From a bacterium (GTDB lineage Bacteria; Bdellovibrionota_B; Oligoflexia; Oligoflexales; CAIYRB01): 39,116 nt of DNA. Every line of letters begins with the position of its first letter. Positions within the stretch are counted from its first letter, which is position 1. Below the pieces are notes generated by a model that did not search any database, had not been told where the DNA came from, and worked only from the letters and a program-made list of their open reading frames with translations. The stretch lies in NCBI GenBank assembly GCA_900299215.1, contig OMIY01000262.1, positions 1 through 39,116 of the forward strand. Reading direction: 5' to 3'. The position numbers and the translations under genes are program-made. Below, piece after piece: positions 24,544 through 32,369 of the stretch.

Positions 24544-25893
24544 ATGATCCGGAAACACCCGCGTGACATGCACACCAGTCGTCTTGAGCAGTTTGATGCT
24601 AGCTGGCGTCGTGAGGTGTTACCGAGTGGACTTACGCTTTTCAGCATTCCACGTCCTCATGATGATCACTTTTTTCTCGGTGTGACACTGAAGGTCGGAA
24701 CAAGACTAGAGCGCGGCAAACACAAGCCAGGAGTCTCGCATTTTCTCGAGCACATGATGTTTCGCGGTTCGAAGCGCTACCCGGACTATGCTCAGCTGGC
24801 TGAGGCTTTTGAATGGTTGGGCGGTGACTGGAATGCAGCCACTGGACAAGAGCACACGGAGTACTGGTACTCAGGTATCAAGCATACTGCGGCCGAGGTC
24901 ATCGATCTATTCGCCGATTTTATTGCGACGCCTCAATTTACCGATATCGAGGTTGAGCGCAGTATCATCACACGCGAGCTCGACGGCGAGACCAACGATC
25001 ACGGCCACTGCACTGATCTTGATTATCATATTGCTACGCTACTCTGGCCGGGCACGACTCTGGCACAGCCAATTTTAGGCACGCGAGAGTCCATTGCTAG
25101 TATGACTGTCGATGACCTGCGACGTTATCGAGACGCCTTTTATGTTCCGCAAAATATGGCCATATCGGTAGTTGGCGGGGACGATCACCTACTAGACCTA
25201 TTGCGTTCTGCCTTTGGCAATCTTAGAGCTGACTTCCGCGATGTGAATAAAGTCGCCTTTCCACCTTTGGCTAACTACAAAGGACCTACGGTCAAGTGGG
25301 TTGAGCACAGCGACAACGAATACGAGATTAAACTTAGTTTTGTTTGTGGTTCTGAGTGGTCTAGTGAGGCCCAAACTGTGGAGCTAGTCAGTCGCATCTT
25401 GGCCGACGGATTTTGCTCGCGCCTTGGTCGCCGCCTGCGTGAGCAACTTGGTCTTGTTTACGATATTCATGCGCATCCTAGCCTTGGGCTCGATGTGGGG
25501 ACGTTGGATATCGGAGCCTCCTGCGCCCAAGATCAGCTAGACGAATTTATGACCGAGCTACTTCGCGAGCTAGCAAGGCTGGCAACCGATGGCCCCACCT
25601 CAGACGAGCTTGAAAGGGCTAGAGTTCGCTCAATAGTCGATCTTGAGCTTGCCCCAACCGTACCAGAGGTCATTGGCACACGCTTGCCCTGGGCATATCT
25701 CGCAGGTCGCAATCTCTCCTTAGTCGAGGAACGCGAACGTCTCAAAGCTGTCACCACCGAGGCAGCTGCAGAGTGGTGCAAACGTACTTTGACAGCAAGC
25801 AACGCAGCGCTCGCAGTATTAGGACCTGCCGCCAAGGATATCGAGAAGCGTCTGAAGAAGGCTCTAGTTGCCGGGCTGACAACGGCTGGCTAA
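24544..25893 (+). CDS. M16-family zinc metallopeptidase
   Basis: The 449-residue protein has the inverted zinc motif HFLEH (His66, Glu69, His70) and the distal glutamate region IITRELDGETND (Glu145). A C-terminal M16 half about 200 residues later lacks the motif, as usual. It resembles processing-peptidase-like single-chain M16B enzymes of 410-450 residues that act as homodimers or heterodimers. No signal peptide is seen, so a cytosolic or loosely membrane-associated location is likely. AGGAT five bases before ATG 24544 supports the start; a second ATG at 24568 is possible. The substrate is unknown. It may be cotranscribed with the upstream synthase gene. Confidence 0.92.
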   Translation: MIRKHPRDMHTSRLEQFDASWRREVLPSGLTLFSIPRPHDDHFFLGVTLKVGTRLERGKHKPGVSHFLEHMMFRGSKRYPDYAQLAEAFEWLGGDWNAATGQEHTEYWYSGIKHTAAEVIDLFADFIATPQFTDIEVERSIITRELDGETNDHGHCTDLDYHIATLLWPGTTLAQPILGTRESIASMTVDDLRRYRDAFYVPQNMAISVVGGDDHLLDLLRSAFGNLRADFRDVNKVAFPPLANYKGPTVKWVEHSDNEYEIKLSFVCGSEWSSEAQTVELVSRILADGFCSRLGRRLREQLGLVYDIHAHPSLGLDVGTLDIGASCAQDQLDEFMTELLRELARLATDGPTSDELERARVRSIVDLELAPTVPEVIGTRLPWAYLAGRNLSLVEERERLKAVTTEAAAEWCKRTLTASNAALAVLGPAAKDIEKRLKKALVAGLTTAG

Positions 25894-26091
25894 ATCATTG
25901 CCTAGAAGTTGGTTAACTTTAAAAACGCTAGAAATTCTCAAATCAAATCTGACTCTACTAATCAAGCCTACCGCGTCTGTAAACCCTACGACAGAACGCT
26001 ACCGTAAGTTTTTCCAGTGATTGCCGATAAATTTTAGGACACGCCCGCAAATTTGCCGATGGCGCAGTCGCGAAGTTGCCCGGAGCCACTG

Positions 26092-28068
26092 ATGAATAAA
26101 ACCCATAATTGGAGAGCGAACGCGATTGTTTGCGGCATAGTTGTGTTGGCAACACTAGTGATTTACATGACACCAGCTCGGGTCACATACGATAAAAACG
26201 TCACACTACCAGTCAACTTTTATTTGCGTAGCCTAATTCACAGGGACCCGCCCGTATCACCGTTGCTAAAGGTTTATGCCTTCGATGATAAGACCCTGCA
26301 GTATTTAGATCGGCCTGAGTTATCACTAAGCGAGTGGTCTCAACTGCTCACAGCCCTTGCTGCGACTAAGCCAAAGGGTATTTACATAGATAAACTTTTC
26401 GGCACTCCAGATACCGAAGGCCGCTCCGAGTTCGTGGACTCGATCAAGCGTCTCGATGTGCCGATCGTTAGTGGGGGCTTTTTGCACCCTGGGCTGATTC
26501 GCAAGAACAGTCTAGTCGCCATGAATGAACGACCAGAATATTCATTGAGCGAGGCTGACATCGTGACCCTGAAAGACCGTCCCATGCCGCAGGTTGAGGG
26601 ACACCTTTACGGTCCTCACGTCGATGTGCAGAAGGCTTTTACGCGCATTGGTCACCTACAATACGAGGGAGATGGACGCGTCGCGCCATGGATCAAAATC
26701 GGAGCTGATAAGCTTATACCTCACATTTCACTGGCTCTTGAGTCAACCAGCGGACGCAACTCGCAAATCCCCGACCTACAACGTTCACTTCACCCAGACT
26801 TCAAAGGATTACTGACCGTTAATTTGTTGCCGCCATCATCGTTTGCCAAAAACTTCTACAGCTTGAAAAGTGCTCTTGAGCGTATCAAGAACGGATCGTC
26901 ATTTGCTCCGGTTATCAATGAAGGTCAAACTATATTAATTTTGCCGGGTGCATTTACAGGTAGCAGTGACTGGGTTGAAACACCTTTAGGATACCTCCCG
27001 GGAGGCTATGTTGTGGCCTCGATGCTAAACAGTGTTCTTACCGAGCAGTGGCTCGTAAACTCTAATCTTGATTGGCTTTGGTGCATATGCTGCGTGATAG
27101 CTGCCACACTTTTGCCGTGGAGTCTTTCACCAGCAGCTTGGATGGTGACAGCTGTAACGATCGGGATAAGCATCGCCGTTTTAAACATTTCAGCGCTTAT
27201 CTGGACTGGACTGGTTACAACCTGGCCTCTCATGGTATTGGCCTATACTATCACCGCAGCGTCGCTTTTTGTTTTTCATCGACATAACCGTGAGCGACAG
27301 ATTCGCGATGAGCAGGTGCGTAGAGCTGAAATGAACGCTACAGCTGCAGTAGTTCAGTATGCTTTTTTCCACGACCAAAAAACACCCGACAGCTTAGTTA
27401 AATTTGCTGCGTCACACCAACCAGCAGATACCATTGGTGGTGATTGGTATGGTATTTATGAATACCCTTCAAAAGGTTATGTGTTTTTATTTATCGGTGA
27501 TGTGACAGGTCATGGTATATCTTCTGCCCTCATGGTCTGCGCGGTTGCAGGTGCCGTCAATTCAACACTCCCTCAGCTGATTGAAGCAGAACATAACGTT
27601 CAGAAAAGTCTTGAGCAGCTTGCTTCCGTCGTGAATAAAGTTGTTTTTGATTCAGGCTATGCTGTCGAAAAAGCCATGACTATGGCTTTCATCGGCATGG
27701 ATCTTAAATCGCGAAGGGCCCACCTGTTAAACTGCGGCCATTTACCAATTTATGTTCGAAGTGAGGACAAGGTCAAAAGTATTGCCATCGGCGGTGATAT
27801 ACTTGGCATGACGCCTAACATTACCTGTCGTCCTTGCGATTGGGAAATCAAGCCAGGAGATACGATCCTCACGGTCACTGATGGCCTATTTGACAATCGC
27901 GGACCCAACGGAGCACGAGTGAAAATTAACGAACTGAAACGGCTAATATCTGGGCCGCAATTATCCCCGGCTGAACTGTGTTCCGCGATCAGAGCAACAG
28001 TCACCCAAAAATGGCAAACGATCCCACTTCGAGACGACTGCACCTTTTGCATCGTCGCAATTGACTAA
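26092..28068 (+). CDS. CHASE2-sensor SpoIIE-type phosphatase
   Basis: GGAG at 26082-26085 favours ATG 26092; in-frame starts at 26053 and 26059 lack this support. The product of about 658 residues has one N-terminal helix (9-28) and a large periplasmic CHASE2-like domain (about 30-320, with VYAFDDKTLQYL and KGIYIDKLF). Three helices (about 330-400) and a C-terminal SpoIIE-type phosphatase (about 455-655) follow. Catalytic motifs are intact: GGDWYGIYE, IGDVTGHGISSALM, NCGHLPIYV, TDGLFDNRG and DDCTF. CHASE2 domains usually sit on adenylate cyclases or histidine kinases; on a phosphatase they place outside signals on a protein-dephosphorylation output. The catalytic part resembles that of the gene at 32370-34508. 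Confidence 0.92.
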   Translation: MNKTHNWRANAIVCGIVVLATLVIYMTPARVTYDKNVTLPVNFYLRSLIHRDPPVSPLLKVYAFDDKTLQYLDRPELSLSEWSQLLTALAATKPKGIYIDKLFGTPDTEGRSEFVDSIKRLDVPIVSGGFLHPGLIRKNSLVAMNERPEYSLSEADIVTLKDRPMPQVEGHLYGPHVDVQKAFTRIGHLQYEGDGRVAPWIKIGADKLIPHISLALESTSGRNSQIPDLQRSLHPDFKGLLTVNLLPPSSFAKNFYSLKSALERIKNGSSFAPVINEGQTILILPGAFTGSSDWVETPLGYLPGGYVVASMLNSVLTEQWLVNSNLDWLWCICCVIAATLLPWSLSPAAWMVTAVTIGISIAVLNISALIWTGLVTTWPLMVLAYTITAASLFVFHRHNRERQIRDEQVRRAEMNATAAVVQYAFFHDQKTPDSLVKFAASHQPADTIGGDWYGIYEYPSKGYVFLFIGDVTGHGISSALMVCAVAGAVNSTLPQLIEAEHNVQKSLEQLASVVNKVVFDSGYAVEKAMTMAFIGMDLKSRRAHLLNCGHLPIYVRSEDKVKSIAIGGDILGMTPNITCRPCDWEIKPGDTILTVTDGLFDNRGPNGARVKINELKRLISGPQLSPAELCSAIRATVTQKWQTIPLRDDCTFCIVAID

Positions 28069-28124
28069 ATTAATATAATAATTAATGCCATTTACAGATA
28101 AATGCCAAGAAAGCCTAAACTTTT

Positions 28125-28144
28125 CCTATTCGGCGACCGATAGG
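28125..28144. other. Intergenic stem-loop
   Basis: CCTATTCGG pairs with CCGATAGG across a CGA loop with one bulged T. It lies between a phosphatase stop and the lipoprotein gene. No T-run follows on either strand, so it is not a simple terminator. Confidence 0.3.
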
Positions 28145-28197
28145 ACCCAATAAGCCGTGATTTAGAGGTACTGTCTCCAGTCGAAAGGGCTGTACCT

Positions 28198-29367
28198 ATG
28201 GATCGCCTAAATCGCATCCGGATATCGCAAGCGGTACTATCGTGCATCGTACTTTGGGGGCTTTCGAGCTGTTCGAGTACCCTCCTGCAGGGCGAGTCGT
28301 CAAAGATCAAGAGCGAAGACAATCAAAGCACAGATAAAGGTGATACCGATAAAAACGACGGCGAAGGCAAAGAGGAAGCATCTGTGGACCCCTCACCAAT
28401 CGCTGGTATTAACCTAGTATCTAACTGCGATGCGGCTGTCATTAGCAATGATAATGCTGACATTTCATGTAGGGCCTACGATGGTAGTCGCCCGAAGGAA
28501 AAGTTACCCGCAGTTACCTGGAACTACGAATTATCGGTACCTCTGACCCCAACTCAATCAGTAACAATGGAAGCAACTCCAAATCAATCTGATCGAGATG
28601 CTGTTTACCATCTGAAGGCTGCAAGTGGCAGCGAACTCGACACATTGATAAAAAACTTCAAACCATACTTTGTCTTCCAAAGCACTAAAAGACCACTTAC
28701 AGTGCCACAAGCTGCGGTGCAGATCATCAAAGGCTGCGAACAGCCAAACCTGTCTCCAGATGCACCCTGTACTGCAACGCGTATTCGGTACCAAAGCGCT
28801 GCTGTCAACGAACCTCAACTTTGCGTGTCTGAGACGCAACAAGCCACGTGCGTTGGGGGCAGCTGCGGAGCTTTCAGCGGTACGATGACTAACGTGTCTT
28901 GTGTGATTTCTCGCACCAGGTACCCAGTGACATTGGCTGCCTCCTGCACTCCGGAAGCACAAACGTCGACCTGTACCGAGGGCAGCTGTACAGCTTTTTC
29001 AGGGAAGTACAGTGAGACTACATGTGGCCTATGCGCCGGTGCCGCCGTCGGTGGGTTTTGTTGGTATAACTCCGGCCAAAATACCGACTGTATTTCAACC
29101 TGCAATACGCATGGCGGTGTAACAGCCGGCACGATCACTTATGCCGGATACCCGGACGGGACGCTTGCCCAATGCAGCGCTGTCCTCGATGCCCTCAACA
29201 TGGGTACAACTGGAACCATGGCGACGGACAATAATTCTGCTGGATACACTGCAGGCTGTGGACTTTACACTGGCAACAGTCGCCTTCGTTACATATCCGG
29301 TAAGACTACGCAAACTAACTCGTCGTTGATGTTCTTGACCGCTCGCGTATGTTCTTGCGTCAACTAA
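28198..29367 (+). CDS. Cysteine-rich lipoprotein with tandem Cys repeats
   Basis: The ATG at 28198 has AAAGGG as ribosome binding site. The 389-residue precursor has a signal peptide with lipobox LSSC (Cys25). An acidic, lysine-rich disordered linker (about 33-65) follows, then a beta-rich region. There are two repeats of about 40 residues (about 194-235 and 239-276) with the shared pattern RY, Cys, (S/P)E-x-Q-x2-TC, G-S-C-x-AFSG and a final Cys. The C-terminal domain (about 277-389) holds at least eight further Cys, including CWY and CNTHGG. It is likely a disulfide-rich outer-membrane surface lipoprotein. I do not recognise the domain with certainty. It is convergent with the TM2 gene. Confidence 0.75.
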   Translation: MDRLNRIRISQAVLSCIVLWGLSSCSSTLLQGESSKIKSEDNQSTDKGDTDKNDGEGKEEASVDPSPIAGINLVSNCDAAVISNDNADISCRAYDGSRPKEKLPAVTWNYELSVPLTPTQSVTMEATPNQSDRDAVYHLKAASGSELDTLIKNFKPYFVFQSTKRPLTVPQAAVQIIKGCEQPNLSPDAPCTATRIRYQSAAVNEPQLCVSETQQATCVGGSCGAFSGTMTNVSCVISRTRYPVTLAASCTPEAQTSTCTEGSCTAFSGKYSETTCGLCAGAAVGGFCWYNSGQNTDCISTCNTHGGVTAGTITYAGYPDGTLAQCSAVLDALNMGTTGTMATDNNSAGYTAGCGLYTGNSRLRYISGKTTQTNSSLMFLTARVCSCVN

Positions 29368-29404
29368 CCTGAACAGAGTTGGCCATTGATGCGGCTTCTC
29401 CATT

Positions 29405-29437
29405 CATAGGCCAGTCATAGGCCAGTCATAGGCCAGT
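29405..29437. repeat. Three tandem copies of an 11-bp unit
   Basis: CATAGGCCAGT occurs three times head to tail (29405-29415, 29416-29426, 29427-29437) between two convergent genes. The last base touches the stop codon of the TM2 gene. A GGCC-rich stretch follows (GGTTGGCC). This is a short repeat array; no spacers are present. Confidence 0.9.
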
Positions 29438-29850
29438 CAGCGGTTGGCCTGATTGACCTCTGAAATTTGACCGTTCAAGGTCCAAAAGTCATAGCAAATT
29501 CCGACGGCAAAAAACCCACCTGTTAACAGGTATAGTAGGCCCGTCCAAATTTTACCCAAATAAAAGCGGTGTATGCCAAACACCCCGAGATAGGTCAGCA
29601 GGACCCAGGCTAAAGAATAGTTAACAGGTCCAGGGACATAGCGACGCTCAGCACTGCGCTCCATGCCGGGGAGCAAAAAAGCGTCTACAATCCAGCCAAT
29701 CCCACATAGCCCGAGGGTGCAAAACCAAATCGTACCGGTCACTGGACGCCCGTAATAAAAGCGATGGGCCCCAGTAAAACCAAACAACCAAATTATATAA
29801 CCCAGTAATAGATTATGTGTTTCTGCTCTGTGTTCAGCCTGATTCTGCAT
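29437..29850 (-). CDS. Membrane protein with two TM2 domains
   Basis: The 137-residue protein has four hydrophobic helices arranged as two TM2 units: GYIIWLFGFTGAHRFYYGR (about 17-35) with its second helix, and LLTYLGVFGIHRFYLGK (about 84-100) with its second helix. Each has the typical G-x-HRFY-x-G motif. TM2 proteins are small membrane proteins of no agreed biochemical role. The ATG at 29850 is preceded by AGGAA. The start region, in particular TTAAC-ACAA-GTTAA at 29864-29877, holds an inverted repeat that may be part of its promoter. Confidence 0.88.
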   Translation of the reverse strand: MQNQAEHRAETHNLLLGYIIWLFGFTGAHRFYYGRPVTGTIWFCTLGLCGIGWIVDAFLLPGMERSAERRYVPGPVNYSLAWVLLTYLGVFGIHRFYLGKIWTGLLYLLTGGFFAVGICYDFWTLNGQISEVNQANR

Positions 29851-29950
29851 ATAGATTCCTAAGTTAACACAAGTTAAGTCACTACCACCCGTGCAGCCGT
29901 CGATACACCCAATTTGGCTAAGCTTTCAACAACATTGCTTGCACAGGGTT

Positions 29951-29980
29951 TTGACATTGGGCCTCCAGGGGCCGTTTTAA
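29951..29980 (+). promoter_or_regulatory. Possible sigma-70-type promoter for vWA lipoprotein gene
   Basis: A perfect TTGACA at 29951-29956 is followed 18 bases later by TTTTAA (29975-29980), a moderate -10. The leader to ATG 30068 would be about 80 bases. It is the best -35 match I found in an intergenic region of the window. Confidence 0.4.
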
Positions 29981-30067
29981 AGCAGCGAATTCATTGAAGT
30001 CAAAGTTGTGCACGGATCTTGCAGCTTCCTATTGTGTACGCAATAAAACTTCTGGAGTCACGAAATC

Positions 30068-31516
30068 ATGATTACTTCGCGGACGTCACGATTGATCCAC
30101 GCAATGGTGTTGGTTGCCACTGGTACGGTGACCACGATGTCGTTGATCGCCTGTAATGAGGCGAAATTCGGTGGCAAGAGCGTACCGGGCGCAGGTAACT
30201 TAAAAGACGGCAAGTACGGTCCTAACGATCGGGATGGCCTGGGCGGAGAAAACGCCACCGCTGGCGTCGACGCTAATGCCTACGGCACACCCGTGACCGA
30301 CGATCTCGGTAAACCGGGCTGGACCGATGACAAGCTCAAACCGCTCGTTGATACTCTGTTCAGGACCGGCTCCATCCCAACTTTGGGAGGAGACAATCCA
30401 GGCTCTGGTGGCAGCACCGGAACCGGTTCCGGCATTCCCGGACTAGGTGGCTCAGAATCCAACGGTAACGGTCCCGGTAATGGCGGCGACAACGGCGATA
30501 ATAACAACGGCAGCCTATTTAGTGACTCCAGCGGAGTGCTATGGTTGCCGTGCAGTGAGAACGGTGCCAAACCAGCACCATTTAGTAACGATTTCTTTGC
30601 TAAGGTCGGATCAAAGGTACGAGTAGCTGGCGAGTTCTGCCCTCAGGCTAAACTCGGAGGCGAGGTCACTGTAGTCTATGTGATCGATCATTCCGGCTCG
30701 ATGGAAGGTACAGGACCTGAAGGTCCCAACGATAAGACTAACGGTGGCACTTGCGGTCGTATGAAAGCGGCAGAAGTGATCGCACAGAAATTTGCTGCGA
30801 TGCCCGACACCAACGTGAAAGCAGCCGTGGTTAACTTTTCGGGTGCATCCCGCGTCGATTTGCCAGTCGGCCCTCTGGCCGCCCTGAATGCTTATCCAGA
30901 TAAGTCAAAATTATTCTGTGGCTCAGACCCCAAAGATGCATCGACTAACTACAACGCAGCTTTCAGCGAAACCAAAAATCTCATCGCCAACATCCCTGGC
31001 AAAAAACTTGTTTACTTTATTTCAGATGGCTCCCCTACTTCCGGTGGCAGCAATGGCACTAGCGCAAGTGCTGCGGGTTTGAGCGCTGCCCAAGCGTTAC
31101 GCCAGGTAAAAGACGTCACTCTCTTTGCACTCTTTGTCGGTTACACCAAAGGCAATGCAAATAATCCCCAAGGCTATCTTGAGCAAGTCACAGGTGACCC
31201 GAAAGCCGTGCGCGTAACCGCCAATGCTACAGAGTTAGTACAAGCAGCAGCAGCGCTCGCACAACCCATCATCAACATCAGCGCCAAAGATGTCGTGGCT
31301 CAAGTTAAAACCGACAAAGGTGTGACTGACGTTAAAATCGACAAAATTGATGCGCGCAAAGATGCGATCAACCGATATTACTGGGTGACCGAACCATTCG
31401 AGCTGACTGGCGTTGCCGGCAAGTCGCAGGTTAACGAGCTCAGCATCAGCGCTCAGACCTCAACCGGCGAAAAGGTATCTGCTGTGACAGAAATCAACTT
31501 CAACGCATCAAAGTGA
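30068..31516 (+). CDS. von Willebrand A-domain lipoprotein
   Basis: The 482-residue precursor has a signal peptide with lipobox LIAC (Cys29). A Gly/Asn-rich linker (about 115-165) follows. A vWA domain (about 200-400) carries the metal-ion-dependent adhesion site DHSGS (Asp207, Ser209, Ser211) and the later SDGSPTSGG loop. The C-terminal region is beta-rich. The linker suggests that the vWA domain is held away from the membrane. Such proteins take part in surface adhesion or protein complex assembly, but the partner is unknown here. The start ATG 30068 has TGGAG about ten bases upstream. It is convergent with deoC, 33 bases away. Confidence 0.88.
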   Translation: MITSRTSRLIHAMVLVATGTVTTMSLIACNEAKFGGKSVPGAGNLKDGKYGPNDRDGLGGENATAGVDANAYGTPVTDDLGKPGWTDDKLKPLVDTLFRTGSIPTLGGDNPGSGGSTGTGSGIPGLGGSESNGNGPGNGGDNGDNNNGSLFSDSSGVLWLPCSENGAKPAPFSNDFFAKVGSKVRVAGEFCPQAKLGGEVTVVYVIDHSGSMEGTGPEGPNDKTNGGTCGRMKAAEVIAQKFAAMPDTNVKAAVVNFSGASRVDLPVGPLAALNAYPDKSKLFCGSDPKDASTNYNAAFSETKNLIANIPGKKLVYFISDGSPTSGGSNGTSASAAGLSAAQALRQVKDVTLFALFVGYTKGNANNPQGYLEQVTGDPKAVRVTANATELVQAAAALAQPIINISAKDVVAQVKTDKGVTDVKIDKIDARKDAINRYYWVTEPFELTGVAGKSQVNELSISAQTSTGEKVSAVTEINFNASK

Positions 31517-31549
31517 TATGTTGATTTGCTGAAATTAACTAATGTTGTT

Positions 31550-32278
31550 CTAGACTAGCGATTTTTTGGGAGCGGTTTCTGCAAGAAGTTTGCGGAAATC
31601 GCTTAATATTTGGACAGTCGCGCTAGATCCTATGCGATCGACACCAGCCGCCGCAAATTCAACTGCCGAAGCCAAAGAGCGAATCCCTCCAGATGCCTTG
31701 ACCCCAACATCTGGGTGCCTAGCAAGCCCTGCTCGGATGGCTTGGATATCACCCAATGAGGCTCCACGAGCGCCAAAACCGGTACTAGTCTTGACCATGC
31801 TTGCTCCTGCCTCAGCACACCATAGGCTGATCTCACGAATTTGCGTTGGGTTTAATAGGGCCGTCTCGATGATGACTTTGACTGGCACCTTTCCGGCTAT
31901 CCTGACCACCGATGCTATATCATGACGACACGCAGCAGTTTCACCACCTAGGTAGTAACCAGAGTTAATTACCATGTCCAGCTCTCGAGCACCGTCAGCG
32001 ATGGCCCTTAACGCCTCGTCAATCTTAACATCAGTGCGATTGCAACCTAGTGGAAACCCAACCACGGCGATCGGCATCACAGCACTGTCGCGCAACTCTC
32101 TGGAGGCTAACGGAATGTAGCAAGGATTCACGCATACGGCCTTGCATCCCAACTCGCGAGCCTCTTGGCAAAGTTGACGCACTTGAGCTGGTGTGGCGTC
32201 AGGCTTAAGTAACGTGTGATCGAACAAGGCGGCAAATGCGGCAAGATTTCTTCTGGATTCGGGTACGGTATTTAACAT
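31550..32278 (-). CDS. deoC: Deoxyribose-phosphate aldolase
   Basis: The 242-residue class I aldolase cleaves 2-deoxyribose 5-phosphate to glyceraldehyde 3-phosphate and acetaldehyde in nucleoside catabolism. The Schiff-base lysine is Lys163 in MVKTSTGF. The second lysine is Lys194 in KASGGIR, and Asp101 in ELDMVIN completes the catalytic set. I choose ATG 32278 because GGAGGG is eight bases upstream of it; the ATG at 32284 is only two bases from that site. The gene lies 91 bases after the DISM-SpoIIE gene on the same strand. It ends in TAG. No other deo gene is present. Confidence 0.95.
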   Translation of the reverse strand: MLNTVPESRRNLAAFAALFDHTLLKPDATPAQVRQLCQEARELGCKAVCVNPCYIPLASRELRDSAVMPIAVVGFPLGCNRTDVKIDEALRAIADGARELDMVINSGYYLGGETAACRHDIASVVRIAGKVPVKVIIETALLNPTQIREISLWCAEAGASMVKTSTGFGARGASLGDIQAIRAGLARHPDVGVKASGGIRSLASAVEFAAAGVDRIGSSATVQILSDFRKLLAETAPKKSLV

Positions 32279-32369
32279 CAGCATTGCCCTCCATCGATCC
32301 GTGCACGTTGCTAATTACAAAGGCACTACTCGGCATAGACTACTCCCACTCTCGCCGATCACCAAGTAC

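Noticed and set aside
29405-29437. CRISPR array
   Set aside because: The 11-bp units are directly adjacent, with no spacers, and no cas gene is present.
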